A stretch of 64,000 bases of DNA from assembly GCF_013389665.1 (NCBI RefSeq), contig NZ_CP058316.1, positions 310,001-374,000 of the forward strand, written 5' to 3'. Under the pieces are notes generated by a model. The model saw nothing but the letters and a program-made list of their open reading frames with translations. It was not told the origin of the DNA and did not search any database. Made by a program: the position numbers and the translations under genes. This DNA comes from Microbacterium oleivorans (GTDB lineage: Bacteria > Actinomycetota > Actinomycetes > Actinomycetales > Microbacteriaceae). Shown piece by piece: positions 8,860-20,031 of the stretch. The number at the start of each line of letters is the position of its first letter. Positions within the stretch are counted from its first letter, which is position 1.

Positions 8860-9806
8860 CGGCGCGCACGCTCCTTCGGGTCGAGGGCGTCGCGCACGAC
8901 GTCGCCCAGCATGAGGAAGGACAGGACCGTCACCGACAGCGCGGCGGCGGGGTAGATCAGGACCATCGGGCTGGTGGTCAGCGACTGTCGGGCGGCGTTG
9001 ATGTCGTTGCCCCAGCTCATCACCGTCGGCGGCAGCCCGATGCCCAGGAACGACAGGGTCGCCTCGGCGACGATGAAGGTTCCGAGCGAGACGGTCGCGA
9101 CGGCGATCACCGGCGCGATCGCGTTCGGCAGGACATGACGCAGCAGGACGCGCCAGCGCGAAACCCCGAGTGCGATGGACGCCACGACGTAGTCTGCCTG
9201 CTTGGCCGACAGCACCGCGCCGCGCATGATGCGGGCGATCTGGGGCCAGGCGAAGACGGCGATCACGAGGGCCACCACCAGGGGGGTCCGCTCGGGCACC
9301 ACCGACATGAAGACGATCGCGCCGAGAACGGTGGGGATGGCGAAGAAGATGTCCGCCACGCGCGAGAGGATCGCGTCGAGGATGCCGCCGTAGTAGCCGG
9401 CGAGGGCTCCGACGATCGATCCGAAGATCGCGACCATGACCGTCGCCACGACACCGACCAGGATCGACGACTGCGTCCCGTAGATCACACGCGCGTAGAC
9501 GTCGCATCCCTGACGGGTGAAGCCGAACGGGTGTCCTGCGGCCGGACCGCCGTTGCTGTTGGCGAGCAGGCAGTTGGCGGTCGGCGAGACGGGCGAGAAC
9601 AACCCGGGGAACATCGCGACGACGAGGATGAGCACGATGAGGACGGCCGAGACCCAGAACATGGGCCGCCGGCGCATCGACTGCCACGCGTCGCTCCAGA
9701 CCGTCCGGGGCTTGTCGTCGGTGGCGACGGCGTCGATCGCCTGGAGGGGCGTCTCCTCTTCGGGAGCGACGAAGTGGTCCTGATTCCGGCGGAGATTACT
9801 TGGCAT
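8856..9806 (-). CDS. Peptide ABC transporter permease, DppC/OppC type
   Basis: A 316-residue permease with a soluble N-terminal extension of about 50 residues and six predicted membrane helices. The EAA loop is ASIALGVSRWRVLLRHVLPN and the C-terminus LGDVVRDALDPKERARR is typical of DppC. The ATG at 9806 lies inside the end of the preceding permease (11-nt overlap), and its own end overlaps the ATPase by 4 nt, so all three genes are translationally coupled. Confidence 0.93.
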   Translation of the reverse strand: MPSNLRRNQDHFVAPEEETPLQAIDAVATDDKPRTVWSDAWQSMRRRPMFWVSAVLIVLILVVAMFPGLFSPVSPTANCLLANSNGGPAAGHPFGFTRQGCDVYARVIYGTQSSILVGVVATVMVAIFGSIVGALAGYYGGILDAILSRVADIFFAIPTVLGAIVFMSVVPERTPLVVALVIAVFAWPQIARIMRGAVLSAKQADYVVASIALGVSRWRVLLRHVLPNAIAPVIAVATVSLGTFIVAEATLSFLGIGLPPTVMSWGNDINAARQSLTTSPMVLIYPAAALSVTVLSFLMLGDVVRDALDPKERARR

Positions 9807-10725
9807 AGCGGATCCTCGGGTCGAGCCAGGCGTAGAGAAGGTCGACGAGCAGGTTCGCCAGCATGATGATGATCACCATGATGGCGACGAAGGACACGAC
9901 CGTGGGTCCCTCTCCGATCGTGATGGCGCGATAGATCGTGCCGCCGACACCGTTGATGTTGAAGATGCTCTCGGTGACGATCGCACCCACCATGAGCGAA
10001 CCGAGGTCGACACCCAGGTACGTCACGACGGGGACGAGCGAGTTGCGGAGCACGTGGACGGTGACGACGCGGGGGCGGCTGAGACCCTTCGCGGTGGCGG
10101 TGCGCACGAAGTCCGCGGAGAGGTTCTCGGCGACCGACGAGCGGGTGAGCCGGACGATGTAGGCGAAGGAGACCGTCGCAAGCACGATGGCCGGCAGGAG
10201 CAGCTCGTCCCACGGCGCCCCCGCGCTCACGGTCGTGCGGAACCAGCCCAGTCTGATGCCCAGGAGGTATTGGAGCACGAAGCCGATGACGAAGGTGGGC
10301 ACCGAGATCAGCAGCAGACTCACGACGAGGGCGCTGGCGTCGAAGAGCTTGCCCTTGCGCAGGCCGGCGATGAGGCCGATGACGATGCCGAACACGGCCT
10401 CGATCGCGAGCGCGAGAACTGCGAGGCGGAGTGTGATCGGGAATGCCTGCGCCATGACGTCGATGACCGGGCGACCGGAGAAGGTCGTGCCCCAGTCACC
10501 CTGCAGCAGCGCTCCGATGTAGAGGAAGTACTGGACGATGAAGGGCTTGTCGAGGTTGTACTGCGCGCGAACCGACTCGATCACCGCGGGCGAGGGCTGG
10601 CGATCGCCGTAGAGGGCGGCGATCGGGTCTCCCGGCAGGAGGAAGACGAGGGCGTAGATGAGAAGGGTCGCCCCGAAGAAGACGGGGATCAGCTGCAGCA
10701 GCCGTCGACCGATGAACCAGAGCAT
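9796..10725 (-). CDS. Peptide ABC transporter permease, DppB/OppB type
   Basis: A 309-residue permease of normal DppB length with the N-terminal LWFIGRRLLQLIPVFFGATL helix, the periplasmic segment LPGDPIAALYGDRQPSP, an EAA loop ATAKGLSRPRVVTVHVLRNS and the ending LLYAWLDPRIRYAK. In contrast to its counterpart at 2975-4495 it carries no membrane insertion. It is separated from the binding-protein gene by 116 nt containing a 12-bp hairpin, and overlaps the next permease by 11 nt. Confidence 0.94.
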   Translation of the reverse strand: MLWFIGRRLLQLIPVFFGATLLIYALVFLLPGDPIAALYGDRQPSPAVIESVRAQYNLDKPFIVQYFLYIGALLQGDWGTTFSGRPVIDVMAQAFPITLRLAVLALAIEAVFGIVIGLIAGLRKGKLFDASALVVSLLLISVPTFVIGFVLQYLLGIRLGWFRTTVSAGAPWDELLLPAIVLATVSFAYIVRLTRSSVAENLSADFVRTATAKGLSRPRVVTVHVLRNSLVPVVTYLGVDLGSLMVGAIVTESIFNINGVGGTIYRAITIGEGPTVVSFVAIMVIIIMLANLLVDLLYAWLDPRIRYAK

Positions 10726-10781
10726 CGACGAATAGTTCCTAAATGGGTACGGGTGGCGGTGGGGCGGGGGCGCCGATCAGC

Positions 10782-10816
10782 ACGGTGTCCGGGACGCAAC
10801 GCGCCCCGGACACCGT
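10782..10816 (-). terminator. Intercistronic hairpin after the second solute-binding protein gene
   Basis: Positions 10782-10793 pair perfectly with 10805-10816 (12 bp, 11-nt loop). It starts 26 nt past the lipoprotein stop, the same distance as the hairpin in the first operon, and precedes the permease gene. Partial termination or 3'-end protection of the lipoprotein message is the likely effect. Confidence 0.65.
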
Positions 10817-10841
10817 ACTCGATGATCGTCGGAAGCCGAAC

Positions 10842-12452
10842 TCAGCCCTTGGTCACCTGGTTGTACAGCGGCACCGAGTCCCAGCCGAAGACGACGTTGT
10901 CGACGCCCTCGCCCCAGACGCCCACCGCGTTCTGGTACCACAGCGGAACGCTGGGCAGGTCACGCATCAGGATCTCCTGGGCCTGCTCGTAGAGACCGGC
11001 CGCGTCCTCGACGGACGGAGCGGATGCGGCCTCGGTGAGCAGCGCGTCGAACTCGGGGTTGGTGTACCCCTCGTAGTTCGAGCTGCCGCCGGTGCTGTAC
11101 TGCGCCGACAGGAAGTTGCCCTGCGACGGGTAGTCCGCCTGCCATCCGGCACGCGTGGCGCCGGTGAGGGTGCCGGTGGTACGCAGGTCGAGCGCCGCGG
11201 CGAACGTCGGGAACGGAAGACCGCTCGCCTCGATGCCGAGGGTGTTCGAGATGCTGTTCGCGACCGCGTCGACCCAGGCCTGGTGGCCACCGTCGGAGTT
11301 GTAGGCGAGCGTGAACGGACCGGTGTAGGCGTTGATCGCCTCGGCCTCGGCCCACTTGGCCTGCGCCTCCTCGGGGTTGTACTCGAGGACCTCCGCGCCG
11401 GGCAGGCTGTCGCTCCAGCCCTCGACGACCGGCGACGTGAAGTCCGTGGCCGGCGTGCGGGTGCCCTGGAAGATCGTGTCGGTGATCTCCTCGCGGTTGA
11501 TCGCCATCGAGATCGCCGCGCGACGCAGCTGTCCCTCTTCGTCGTTGCCGAAGCCCGGCAGGTAGAAGGGGACGTTGAAGCCCTGGTAGATCGCGGCGGG
11601 CTGGTTGACCGAGCGCTCCGGGAAGTCGGTCTCGTACGTCGCGAACGCGGTGTCGGGCACCGTGTCGAGCACATCGAGGTTGCCACCCTGCGCGTCCGCG
11701 TACGCGGACTCCAGCGAGGTGTAGAACACGATGTTCAGGCCGTCGTTCGCGACCTCGCGCACACCGTTGTAGTCCGGGTTCGGAACGAGGTTGATGCCCT
11801 CGTTGTGGCGCCAGGCGCTCTCGTCCTCGAGCATGTAGGGGCCGTTGCCGATGGGGCTCTCCCCGAACGCGGCGAGGTCGTCGAACGCCACCGACGGAAG
11901 CGGCATGTAGGCCGTGTAGCCCAGACGCAGCGGGAAGTCGGCGTCGGGTGCCTTGAGCGTGACGGTGAACGTCATGTCGTCGACGACGGCGAGGCCCGTG
12001 GGCGCCGTGCTTCCGTCGTCCGACGCGCCCTCGATCGTGTAGAACCAGTACGCGCCGTCGACGTCCTGCGCACCGGCGGTCCAGGTGTCGACGAAGGTCT
12101 GCGCCGTGATCTCTTCGCCGTTGCTGAACGTCCAGCCATCGGCGACGGTGATCGTCCAGACGACGTTGTCATCGCTCTCGATCGAGGAGGCGACCTCGTT
12201 CTGGATGGTGCCGTCGGCCTGGTAGCTCACGAGACCTGCGTAGATCGAGGTGAGGATGCGGCCACCACCGGTCTCGGTGGTGCCGAACGTGACCAGCGGG
12301 TTCTGCGGCTCGGTGCCGTTCGTTGTGATGATCGCGGAGGCGTTGGAGCCCCCGCCCGTGTCGCTGTCGCCGCCGGCCGAGCAACCGGCAAGCGTGAGCG
12401 TGACGGCGGATACCAGCGCGATCGCGCCGACTCCCCAACGTCGTCTCGACAT
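10842..12452 (-). CDS. Family-5 extracellular solute-binding lipoprotein (peptide ABC transporter)
   Basis: A 536-residue lipoprotein with signal peptide MSRRRWGVGAIALVSAVTLT, lipobox LAGC and Cys24. Family-5 features include NGEEITAQTFVDTWTAG near residue 130 and FYLPGFGNDEEGQLRRAAIS where the ligand cleft lies. An upstream AGGAG is well placed for the ATG at 12452. It heads the second peptide operon and faces the peptidase operon across a 371-nt divergent region, which suggests that imported ligands are peptides hydrolysed by those enzymes. Confidence 0.93.
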   Translation of the reverse strand: MSRRRWGVGAIALVSAVTLTLAGCSAGGDSDTGGGSNASAIITTNGTEPQNPLVTFGTTETGGGRILTSIYAGLVSYQADGTIQNEVASSIESDDNVVWTITVADGWTFSNGEEITAQTFVDTWTAGAQDVDGAYWFYTIEGASDDGSTAPTGLAVVDDMTFTVTLKAPDADFPLRLGYTAYMPLPSVAFDDLAAFGESPIGNGPYMLEDESAWRHNEGINLVPNPDYNGVREVANDGLNIVFYTSLESAYADAQGGNLDVLDTVPDTAFATYETDFPERSVNQPAAIYQGFNVPFYLPGFGNDEEGQLRRAAISMAINREEITDTIFQGTRTPATDFTSPVVEGWSDSLPGAEVLEYNPEEAQAKWAEAEAINAYTGPFTLAYNSDGGHQAWVDAVANSISNTLGIEASGLPFPTFAAALDLRTTGTLTGATRAGWQADYPSQGNFLSAQYSTGGSSNYEGYTNPEFDALLTEAASAPSVEDAAGLYEQAQEILMRDLPSVPLWYQNAVGVWGEGVDNVVFGWDSVPLYNQVTKG

Positions 12453-12823
12453 GTTTCCTCCTGGGTGACGGGTACGCGCTCACGATCGACGGCGGTGAAG
12501 ACACGCCGGTGTCGGGAGCACGGGATATACCCCCGACGATAGGCGCGGTCCACCCCTGTGACCGCATCCAGGCAGAAACCGTTACATGTCGGCAACAATC
12601 GCCGAGCGCGGGTTGGCAACTTGCTCGGCGATGCGCCCGCTCGCTGGGCGGTGCGACCGCGCGGCGTGCCGGGCAGCGCCGACCCCACCCTCGAGTGCCC
12701 TTCGATAGCGAGGCCGCGTCGCTCCCAGACCTTCGATACGAAGGTTCCAAGCCCGGACAACCGCTTGAGGTAAGGTCGACCCGACCCGCAGATCGCGGAC
12801 GGTCAGACCGGAAGAGAGCCGCC
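12453..12823. promoter_or_regulatory. Divergent control region between peptide transporter and peptidase operons
   Basis: No gene is supported in these 371 nt. A perfect inverted repeat ACCTTCG-ATA-CGAAGGT lies at 12729-12745, and an imperfect copy beginning CCTTCGATA lies 31 nt (about three helical turns) earlier at 12699. A possible -10 (TAAGGT) for the peptidase operon is at 12771-12776. The paired sites are candidate operators for the Lrp/AsnC protein encoded at 15348-15896; this is inference. Confidence 0.5.
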
Positions 12824-13984
12824 GTGGCGAACGAAGCCATCCTCATCTACGCGAGCACGCTTGCCGCGGACATGCGCCATGTGATCCCCCACGACGTGCA
12901 CGACCCGTTCCTCTACCTCGAACTGGACGGCGCGCCCCATGTGGCCATCAAGTCGCTCGAGGCCGCCCGTATGCGCGACGTCCCCGGGATGACGGTGTTC
13001 CCGCTGGACGAGCTCGGCTTCGACGACTTCCGTGCGGCCGGACAGGACCCCGATCTCGCGGAGCTGTCGACGCTCGTCGCCGCCTGCCGGCGGCTGGGCG
13101 TGACCGCCGCGGCCGTGCCGCCGACCTTCCCTCTCGAAGTCGCCGACCATCTCCGGGCCCACGACGTCGACGTCCGCGTCGACCGCGAGCTCTTCGTCCA
13201 GCGTCGCCGGGTGAAGACGCCCCACGAGCTCGCCGGCATCCGTCGCGCGCAGGTCGCCGCCGAAGCGGGCGTGTCCCTGGTCGCCGACGCCATCGACCGC
13301 GCCACCGTCGGCCCCGACGGCGGGCTGCTCCTCGAGGGCGTCCCGCTCACGTGCGAGGACCTCAAGGACCGCATCCGGTCGGTGTTCCTGCGCAACGGCT
13401 GCGAGGACGCCGGGATGATCGTCGCGCACGGCGCGCAGACCTGCATCGGGCACCATGCCGGCTCGGGCCAGATCTTCGAGGGCGAGCCGGTCACGGTCGA
13501 CATCTGTCCCCGCGACATCGCATCCGGCGGCAACTCCGACATGACGCGCACCTTCGTCAAGGGCGACATCGACGACGAGCTGGCGTTCTACTACGACATC
13601 GTCAAGAAGTCCTTCGATGCGACGCTCGCGGCCATCCGCCCCGGGCTGCCCGTCGCCGAGCTGCACCGGATCTCCTGCGAGCCGATCGAGGCCGCGGGAC
13701 AGCCGACGCAGCTGACGAAGAAGCCCGGCGAGGTGCTCGACGAGGGCTACTTCCACTCCCTCGGCCACGGCGTCGGCCTCGAGGTGCACGAGCCCCCGAG
13801 CCTGAACCAGAACGATGCCGTGCTGGTGGCCGGAGACGTCATCGCGATCGAGCCCGGCTGCTACCGACAGGGATTCGGCGGGGTCCGGCTCGAGGACATC
13901 GTGCTGGTGACGGAGGACGGCTACGAGCTCATCTCGGACTACCCCTACGAGCTCGTCCCCGTCTCGCTCCCCCGAGGCAAGTGA
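12824..13984 (+). CDS. M24 family metallopeptidase (Xaa-Pro aminopeptidase-like)
   Basis: A 386-residue creatinase/prolidase-fold protein: an N-terminal domain to about residue 140, then the pita-bread catalytic domain. The five metal ligands can be seen in order: Asp in TVDICPRD, Asp in NSDMTRTF, His in SLGHGVGLEVHE, Glu in AIEPGC and Glu in VRLEDI. It probably removes N-terminal residues or splits Xaa-Pro dipeptides in the cytoplasm. I begin at the GTG at 12824 (ANEAILIYAS) with a purine-rich GGAAGAGAG upstream; the open frame goes on upstream to 12509 without homology. The next gene is coupled by a stop/start overlap or 2-nt gap. Confidence 0.88.
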   Translation: MANEAILIYASTLAADMRHVIPHDVHDPFLYLELDGAPHVAIKSLEAARMRDVPGMTVFPLDELGFDDFRAAGQDPDLAELSTLVAACRRLGVTAAAVPPTFPLEVADHLRAHDVDVRVDRELFVQRRRVKTPHELAGIRRAQVAAEAGVSLVADAIDRATVGPDGGLLLEGVPLTCEDLKDRIRSVFLRNGCEDAGMIVAHGAQTCIGHHAGSGQIFEGEPVTVDICPRDIASGGNSDMTRTFVKGDIDDELAFYYDIVKKSFDATLAAIRPGLPVAELHRISCEPIEAAGQPTQLTKKPGEVLDEGYFHSLGHGVGLEVHEPPSLNQNDAVLVAGDVIAIEPGCYRQGFGGVRLEDIVLVTEDGYELISDYPYELVPVSLPRGK

Positions 13985-13986
13985 CG

Positions 13987-15351
13987 ATGACCCGCGATCC
14001 CCGCATCGACGCCGCCTCGGACGAGATCGTCGCGAGCTGGCAGGAGCTGTGCCGGTTCCCGACCGTGGCCGGCCGTCTCGACGCGATCGAGCAGGCGGCG
14101 ACGTGGATCGAGTCGCGCCTCGCGCCGCTGATGGACCGCGTCGAACGCTATGACATCCCCGGCTACGGACCCGTCGTCGTCGGGTTCCGCGCCGGCGACA
14201 GCGAGACCTCGCTGCTGCTGTACAACCACTACGACGTCCAGCCGGAGGGCGACCCGGAACGCTGGACCTCCGCCCCGTACGCCGCCGAGATCCGCGACGG
14301 TGCCATGTACGCGCGCGGCGCCTGCGACGACAAGGCCGACGTGGCGGGGCGCCTGGCGTCGCTACGCCTGTGGATCGACGAGAACGACGGCCGTGTGCCC
14401 TACAGCCTCATCTACCTCGCAGACCCGTGCGAGGAGATCGGGAGCCCCGGCCTCGACGAGGTCATCGCGGCGCACGCGGACGAGCTCCGCGCCGACGCTT
14501 GCCTGTGGGAGAGCTACCTCCGCGAGGAGGACGGCCGGCCGGCGGTCGGGTTCGGATGCCGCGGGTCGGTGGAGATCGAGCTCGGGCTCGACATCCTCGC
14601 GGCCGCGCAGCATCCCTCGTACTCGTCCATCCTGCGATCCGCGCCGCTCGAACTCATGGCCGCGATCTCGTCGATGCGGACGGAGGACGGCCGCATCGCC
14701 GTCGCCGGGGTGCGCGACGACGCGATCGTGCCGGACGAGCGCGCACGACGGCGGACCGCGGACATCACCCTGCCGGGGCCGTCGATCGCTCGCGAGGGCG
14801 TGACTCCGTACCTCACAGGGACGACCTCGGACCTGACGACCCGTTTCGTCTTCGAGCCGTCGATGAGCCTGTCCGGCTTCGATCTCGACGACGGCGTGCG
14901 TCAGAGCATCCCGGCCTCGGCCTCGGCGCGCGTGCGGTTCGGGCTCGTCCCGGGCATGCAGCCCGATCGGGTGGTCGACGCCGTGCGGGCTCACCTCGCC
15001 CTCCGGCATCCCGACATCTCGGTGTCGGTCCTCCGCGCGATCGCGCCGGCCTACTCCCCCGTGGAGTCGCCGTTCGGCGAGGCCGTGCTGCGGGCGGCCG
15101 GGCACGCGTACGGCGCCGAGCCCGTCGCCTACGACATCATGACCGGCGCCGGTCCCGGAGCGCTCTTCCTCGAGCACCTCGGAGCGCCGATCATCTCGCC
15201 CACCGGCACGCTGCGACCCGCCGGGAACATGCACGGGTACGACGAGCACGGCTATGTGGAGGACTTCCTCGACCACGTGCAGTTCACTCTCGACGTGTTC
15301 CGCGAGCTCGAGCGCAGCGGCTTCGCGGACTCCGGCCGGGGGCGGGCGTGA
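13987..15351 (+). CDS. M20/M25/M40 family metallopeptidase (dipeptidase-like)
   Basis: A 454-residue dinuclear zinc hydrolase, cytosolic. Motifs: LLYNHYDVQP (His and general-base Asp), ARGACDDKADV (bridging Asp), CEEIGSPG (catalytic Glu plus metal Glu), and HGYDEHGYVEDF at the C-terminus with a metal His. The order and spacing fit dipeptidases of the CNDP/ArgE-like group. The ATG at 13987 follows the M24 stop by 2 nt; an in-frame GTG at 13981 overlaps that stop and is an alternative. The end overlaps the regulator gene by 4 nt. Together with the M24 enzyme it likely finishes degradation of imported peptides. Confidence 0.88.
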   Translation: MTRDPRIDAASDEIVASWQELCRFPTVAGRLDAIEQAATWIESRLAPLMDRVERYDIPGYGPVVVGFRAGDSETSLLLYNHYDVQPEGDPERWTSAPYAAEIRDGAMYARGACDDKADVAGRLASLRLWIDENDGRVPYSLIYLADPCEEIGSPGLDEVIAAHADELRADACLWESYLREEDGRPAVGFGCRGSVEIELGLDILAAAQHPSYSSILRSAPLELMAAISSMRTEDGRIAVAGVRDDAIVPDERARRRTADITLPGPSIAREGVTPYLTGTTSDLTTRFVFEPSMSLSGFDLDDGVRQSIPASASARVRFGLVPGMQPDRVVDAVRAHLALRHPDISVSVLRAIAPAYSPVESPFGEAVLRAAGHAYGAEPVAYDIMTGAGPGALFLEHLGAPIISPTGTLRPAGNMHGYDEHGYVEDFLDHVQFTLDVFRELERSGFADSGRGRA

Positions 15352-15896
15352 AGACCGACCCCGCCGCGCTGCGTTCCCTCCTCGAGCCCGAGCGCGACGT
15401 CCTCGAGCTCGACGACGTCGACCGTCAGATCCTGCACCGCCTGCACGAGGACGCGCGCGCGTCCATGCGCAGCATCGCCGTCGGCGTCGGAATGTCGGCG
15501 CCCGCCGTCGCGGAGCGCGTCGCGCGGATGGAACGCGCGCACGTCATCCGCCGTCACACGATCGAACTGGACTGGGCCGCGCTGGGATACCCGATGCTCG
15601 TGGTCATGCCGATGCGTCTGACCGGCGACGCCGACGTGGCAGCGGTCCTGACAGCGCTGAAGGCGATCGACGCGATGACCGAGGTGATCGTGCTCGCGGC
15701 GGACTACGACCTCATGGCGCGGTTCCGCGTGCGCGATCACGCGGACCTGCAACGCCTCCTCGTCGAGCAGATCTGGCCGATCGCCGGGATCGACCGCGTC
15801 GAGACGATGCTCTCGATCGGGCGCCTCGCCGATCCCGAGCCGCTCCAGCACGTTCTCGCGACCGAGCTGCCGGCACGCAAACGACGCCGCAGCTGA
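15348..15896 (+). CDS. Lrp/AsnC family transcriptional regulator
   Basis: A 182-residue protein with an N-terminal winged HTH (LDDVDRQILHRLHEDARASM ... VGMSAPAVAERVARME, about residues 22-70) and a C-terminal RAM ligand-binding domain (AADYDLMARFRVRDHADLQR). Family members sense amino acids and control their transport or metabolism. The GTG at 15348 overlaps the M20 peptidase stop (GTGA), so it is the third gene of the peptidase operon. The natural targets would be this operon and the divergent peptide transporter; see the inverted repeat at 12729-12745. Confidence 0.92.
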   Translation: MKTDPAALRSLLEPERDVLELDDVDRQILHRLHEDARASMRSIAVGVGMSAPAVAERVARMERAHVIRRHTIELDWAALGYPMLVVMPMRLTGDADVAAVLTALKAIDAMTEVIVLAADYDLMARFRVRDHADLQRLLVEQIWPIAGIDRVETMLSIGRLADPEPLQHVLATELPARKRRRS

Positions 15897-15925
15897 GCGG
15901 TCGCGGCGCGATCTACCATCGAACC

Positions 15926-16681
15926 GTGACGTCGATATCGCGAACCCGGCTGACGTGGGAGATCGTCCTCGTACTGGCCCTGTCGGTCGGTCGTTCCGCC
16001 TTCTTCTCGGTGCTCTCCTTCGTCCAGGCCGTCACCAGGGAGGTCGCGCTCGGCGACCAGTCGACCTCGCTGAATCCGGGCGCGGCGACCGTGGATCCGT
16101 GGTCCGTCGTCTCGCAGGCCGCGTCTCACGTGTTCAACCTCGCGCCGGTCGCGCTGGCGATCTACTTCCTCTGGGAGCCGGGTCGCTCGGCCCTGCGCCG
16201 GATCGGGCTGGACTTCCGGATGTTCGGAAGGGATGCCGGCAGCGGCATCCTGCTCGTCCTGGTGATCGGGGTGCCGGGGCTGGGGCTCTACGCGCTGGGC
16301 CGCGCCCTCGGCATCACCGTGCAGGTCGGTGCGGCGCCGCTCGACGGCGGGTGGACCGCGGTGATGCTGCTCACCCTCGCCGCGCTGCGGGCCGGTCTCA
16401 CCGAGGAGGTCATCTTCATCGGGTACCTCTTCGACCGCCTGCGTCGACTCGGCTGGAGCACCTGGACGATCATCCTGTCGACGGCGGGCCTGCGCGGGCT
16501 GTACCACGCCTACCAGGGCATCGGTCCGATCTTAGGCAACCTCGCGATGGGCGTGGTCTTCGGATGGGTGTACCACCGCTGGGGTCGGGTCATGCCGCTC
16601 GTCGTCGCGCACGTCGTGATCGACCTCGTCGCGTTCATCGGCTACCCGCTCGCCGCCGCCTGGTGGCCTGCCCTGTTCTGA
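15926..16681 (+). CDS. CPBP family intramembrane glutamic endopeptidase
   Basis: A 251-residue multispanning protein (about eight helices) with the three Abi/CPBP motifs: GLTEEVIFIGYLFDRL (paired Glu), LRGLYHAYQG (His) and VVAHVVID (His). Relatives include Rce1-type CAAX proteases and bacteriocin self-immunity proteins. The start is a GTG preceded at N6 by TACCAT (15914-15919), so a leaderless message is likely. It contains a rare TTA leucine codon at 16532-16534. A large hairpin separates it from the convergent gcvP. Confidence 0.85.
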   Translation: MTSISRTRLTWEIVLVLALSVGRSAFFSVLSFVQAVTREVALGDQSTSLNPGAATVDPWSVVSQAASHVFNLAPVALAIYFLWEPGRSALRRIGLDFRMFGRDAGSGILLVLVIGVPGLGLYALGRALGITVQVGAAPLDGGWTAVMLLTLAALRAGLTEEVIFIGYLFDRLRRLGWSTWTIILSTAGLRGLYHAYQGIGPILGNLAMGVVFGWVYHRWGRVMPLVVAHVVIDLVAFIGYPLAAAWWPALF

Positions 16682-16690
16682 TTCTGAGCC

Positions 16691-16756
16691 GAGAACGCAC
16701 CGTCCCGCCGAGGTGGCACCCTCCAGGGTGCGTGCTCGGCGGGACGGTGCGTTCTC
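16691..16756. terminator. Bidirectional terminator, 21-bp perfect stem
   Basis: Positions 16691-16711 pair perfectly with 16736-16756, and inside the loop 16716-16722 pairs with 16725-16731. It fills the 96-nt gap between the convergent CPBP gene and gcvP. The arm length is beyond what termination needs, so it may be a copy of a dispersed palindromic repeat. Confidence 0.75.
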
Positions 16757-16777
16757 ACAGCCGTCGCGGCGAGCGGG

Positions 16778-19647
<2,870 letters not shown>

Positions 19648-19651
<4 letters not shown>

Positions 19652-20031
19652 TGGTCACCGCCGGTGAGGGCGAGGTACGCGTCACGATCCAGCAGCGCGT
19701 CGGCGGTGGCCGGGTCGATCTCGATCCGGATCAGCCAGCCGTCCCCGAACGGGCCGGCGTTCACCAGCGAGGGATCATCCACGACGGCGTCGTTGACCTC
19801 GACCACCTCGCCGCTGAGCGGCGCGTACAGCTCGCCGACCGACTTCGTCGACTCGATCTCACCGCAGACCTCGTCGGCCACGACGGCGGTGCCGACGGCG
19901 GGGAGGTCGACGTAGACGACGTCACCGAGCTTCTCCGCGGCGTAATCGGTGATGCCGACGGTGGCCGTGGTGCCCGAGACGGCGACCCACTCGTGCTCGG
20001 CGGTGTACTTGAGGGCGGCGAGATCGGTCAT
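19648..20031 (-). CDS. gcvH: Glycine cleavage system H protein
   Basis: A 127-residue lipoyl carrier. The start [10 protein letters not shown] and the lipoylation site [17 protein letters not shown] (Lys in ESTKS) are canonical, as is the ending WLIRIEI. It shuttles the aminomethyl group between GcvP and GcvT and the reduced lipoate to dihydrolipoamide dehydrogenase, which is not encoded in this window. Start ATG at 20031 overlaps gcvT by 4 nt; its own stop overlaps gcvP by 4 nt. Confidence 0.97.
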
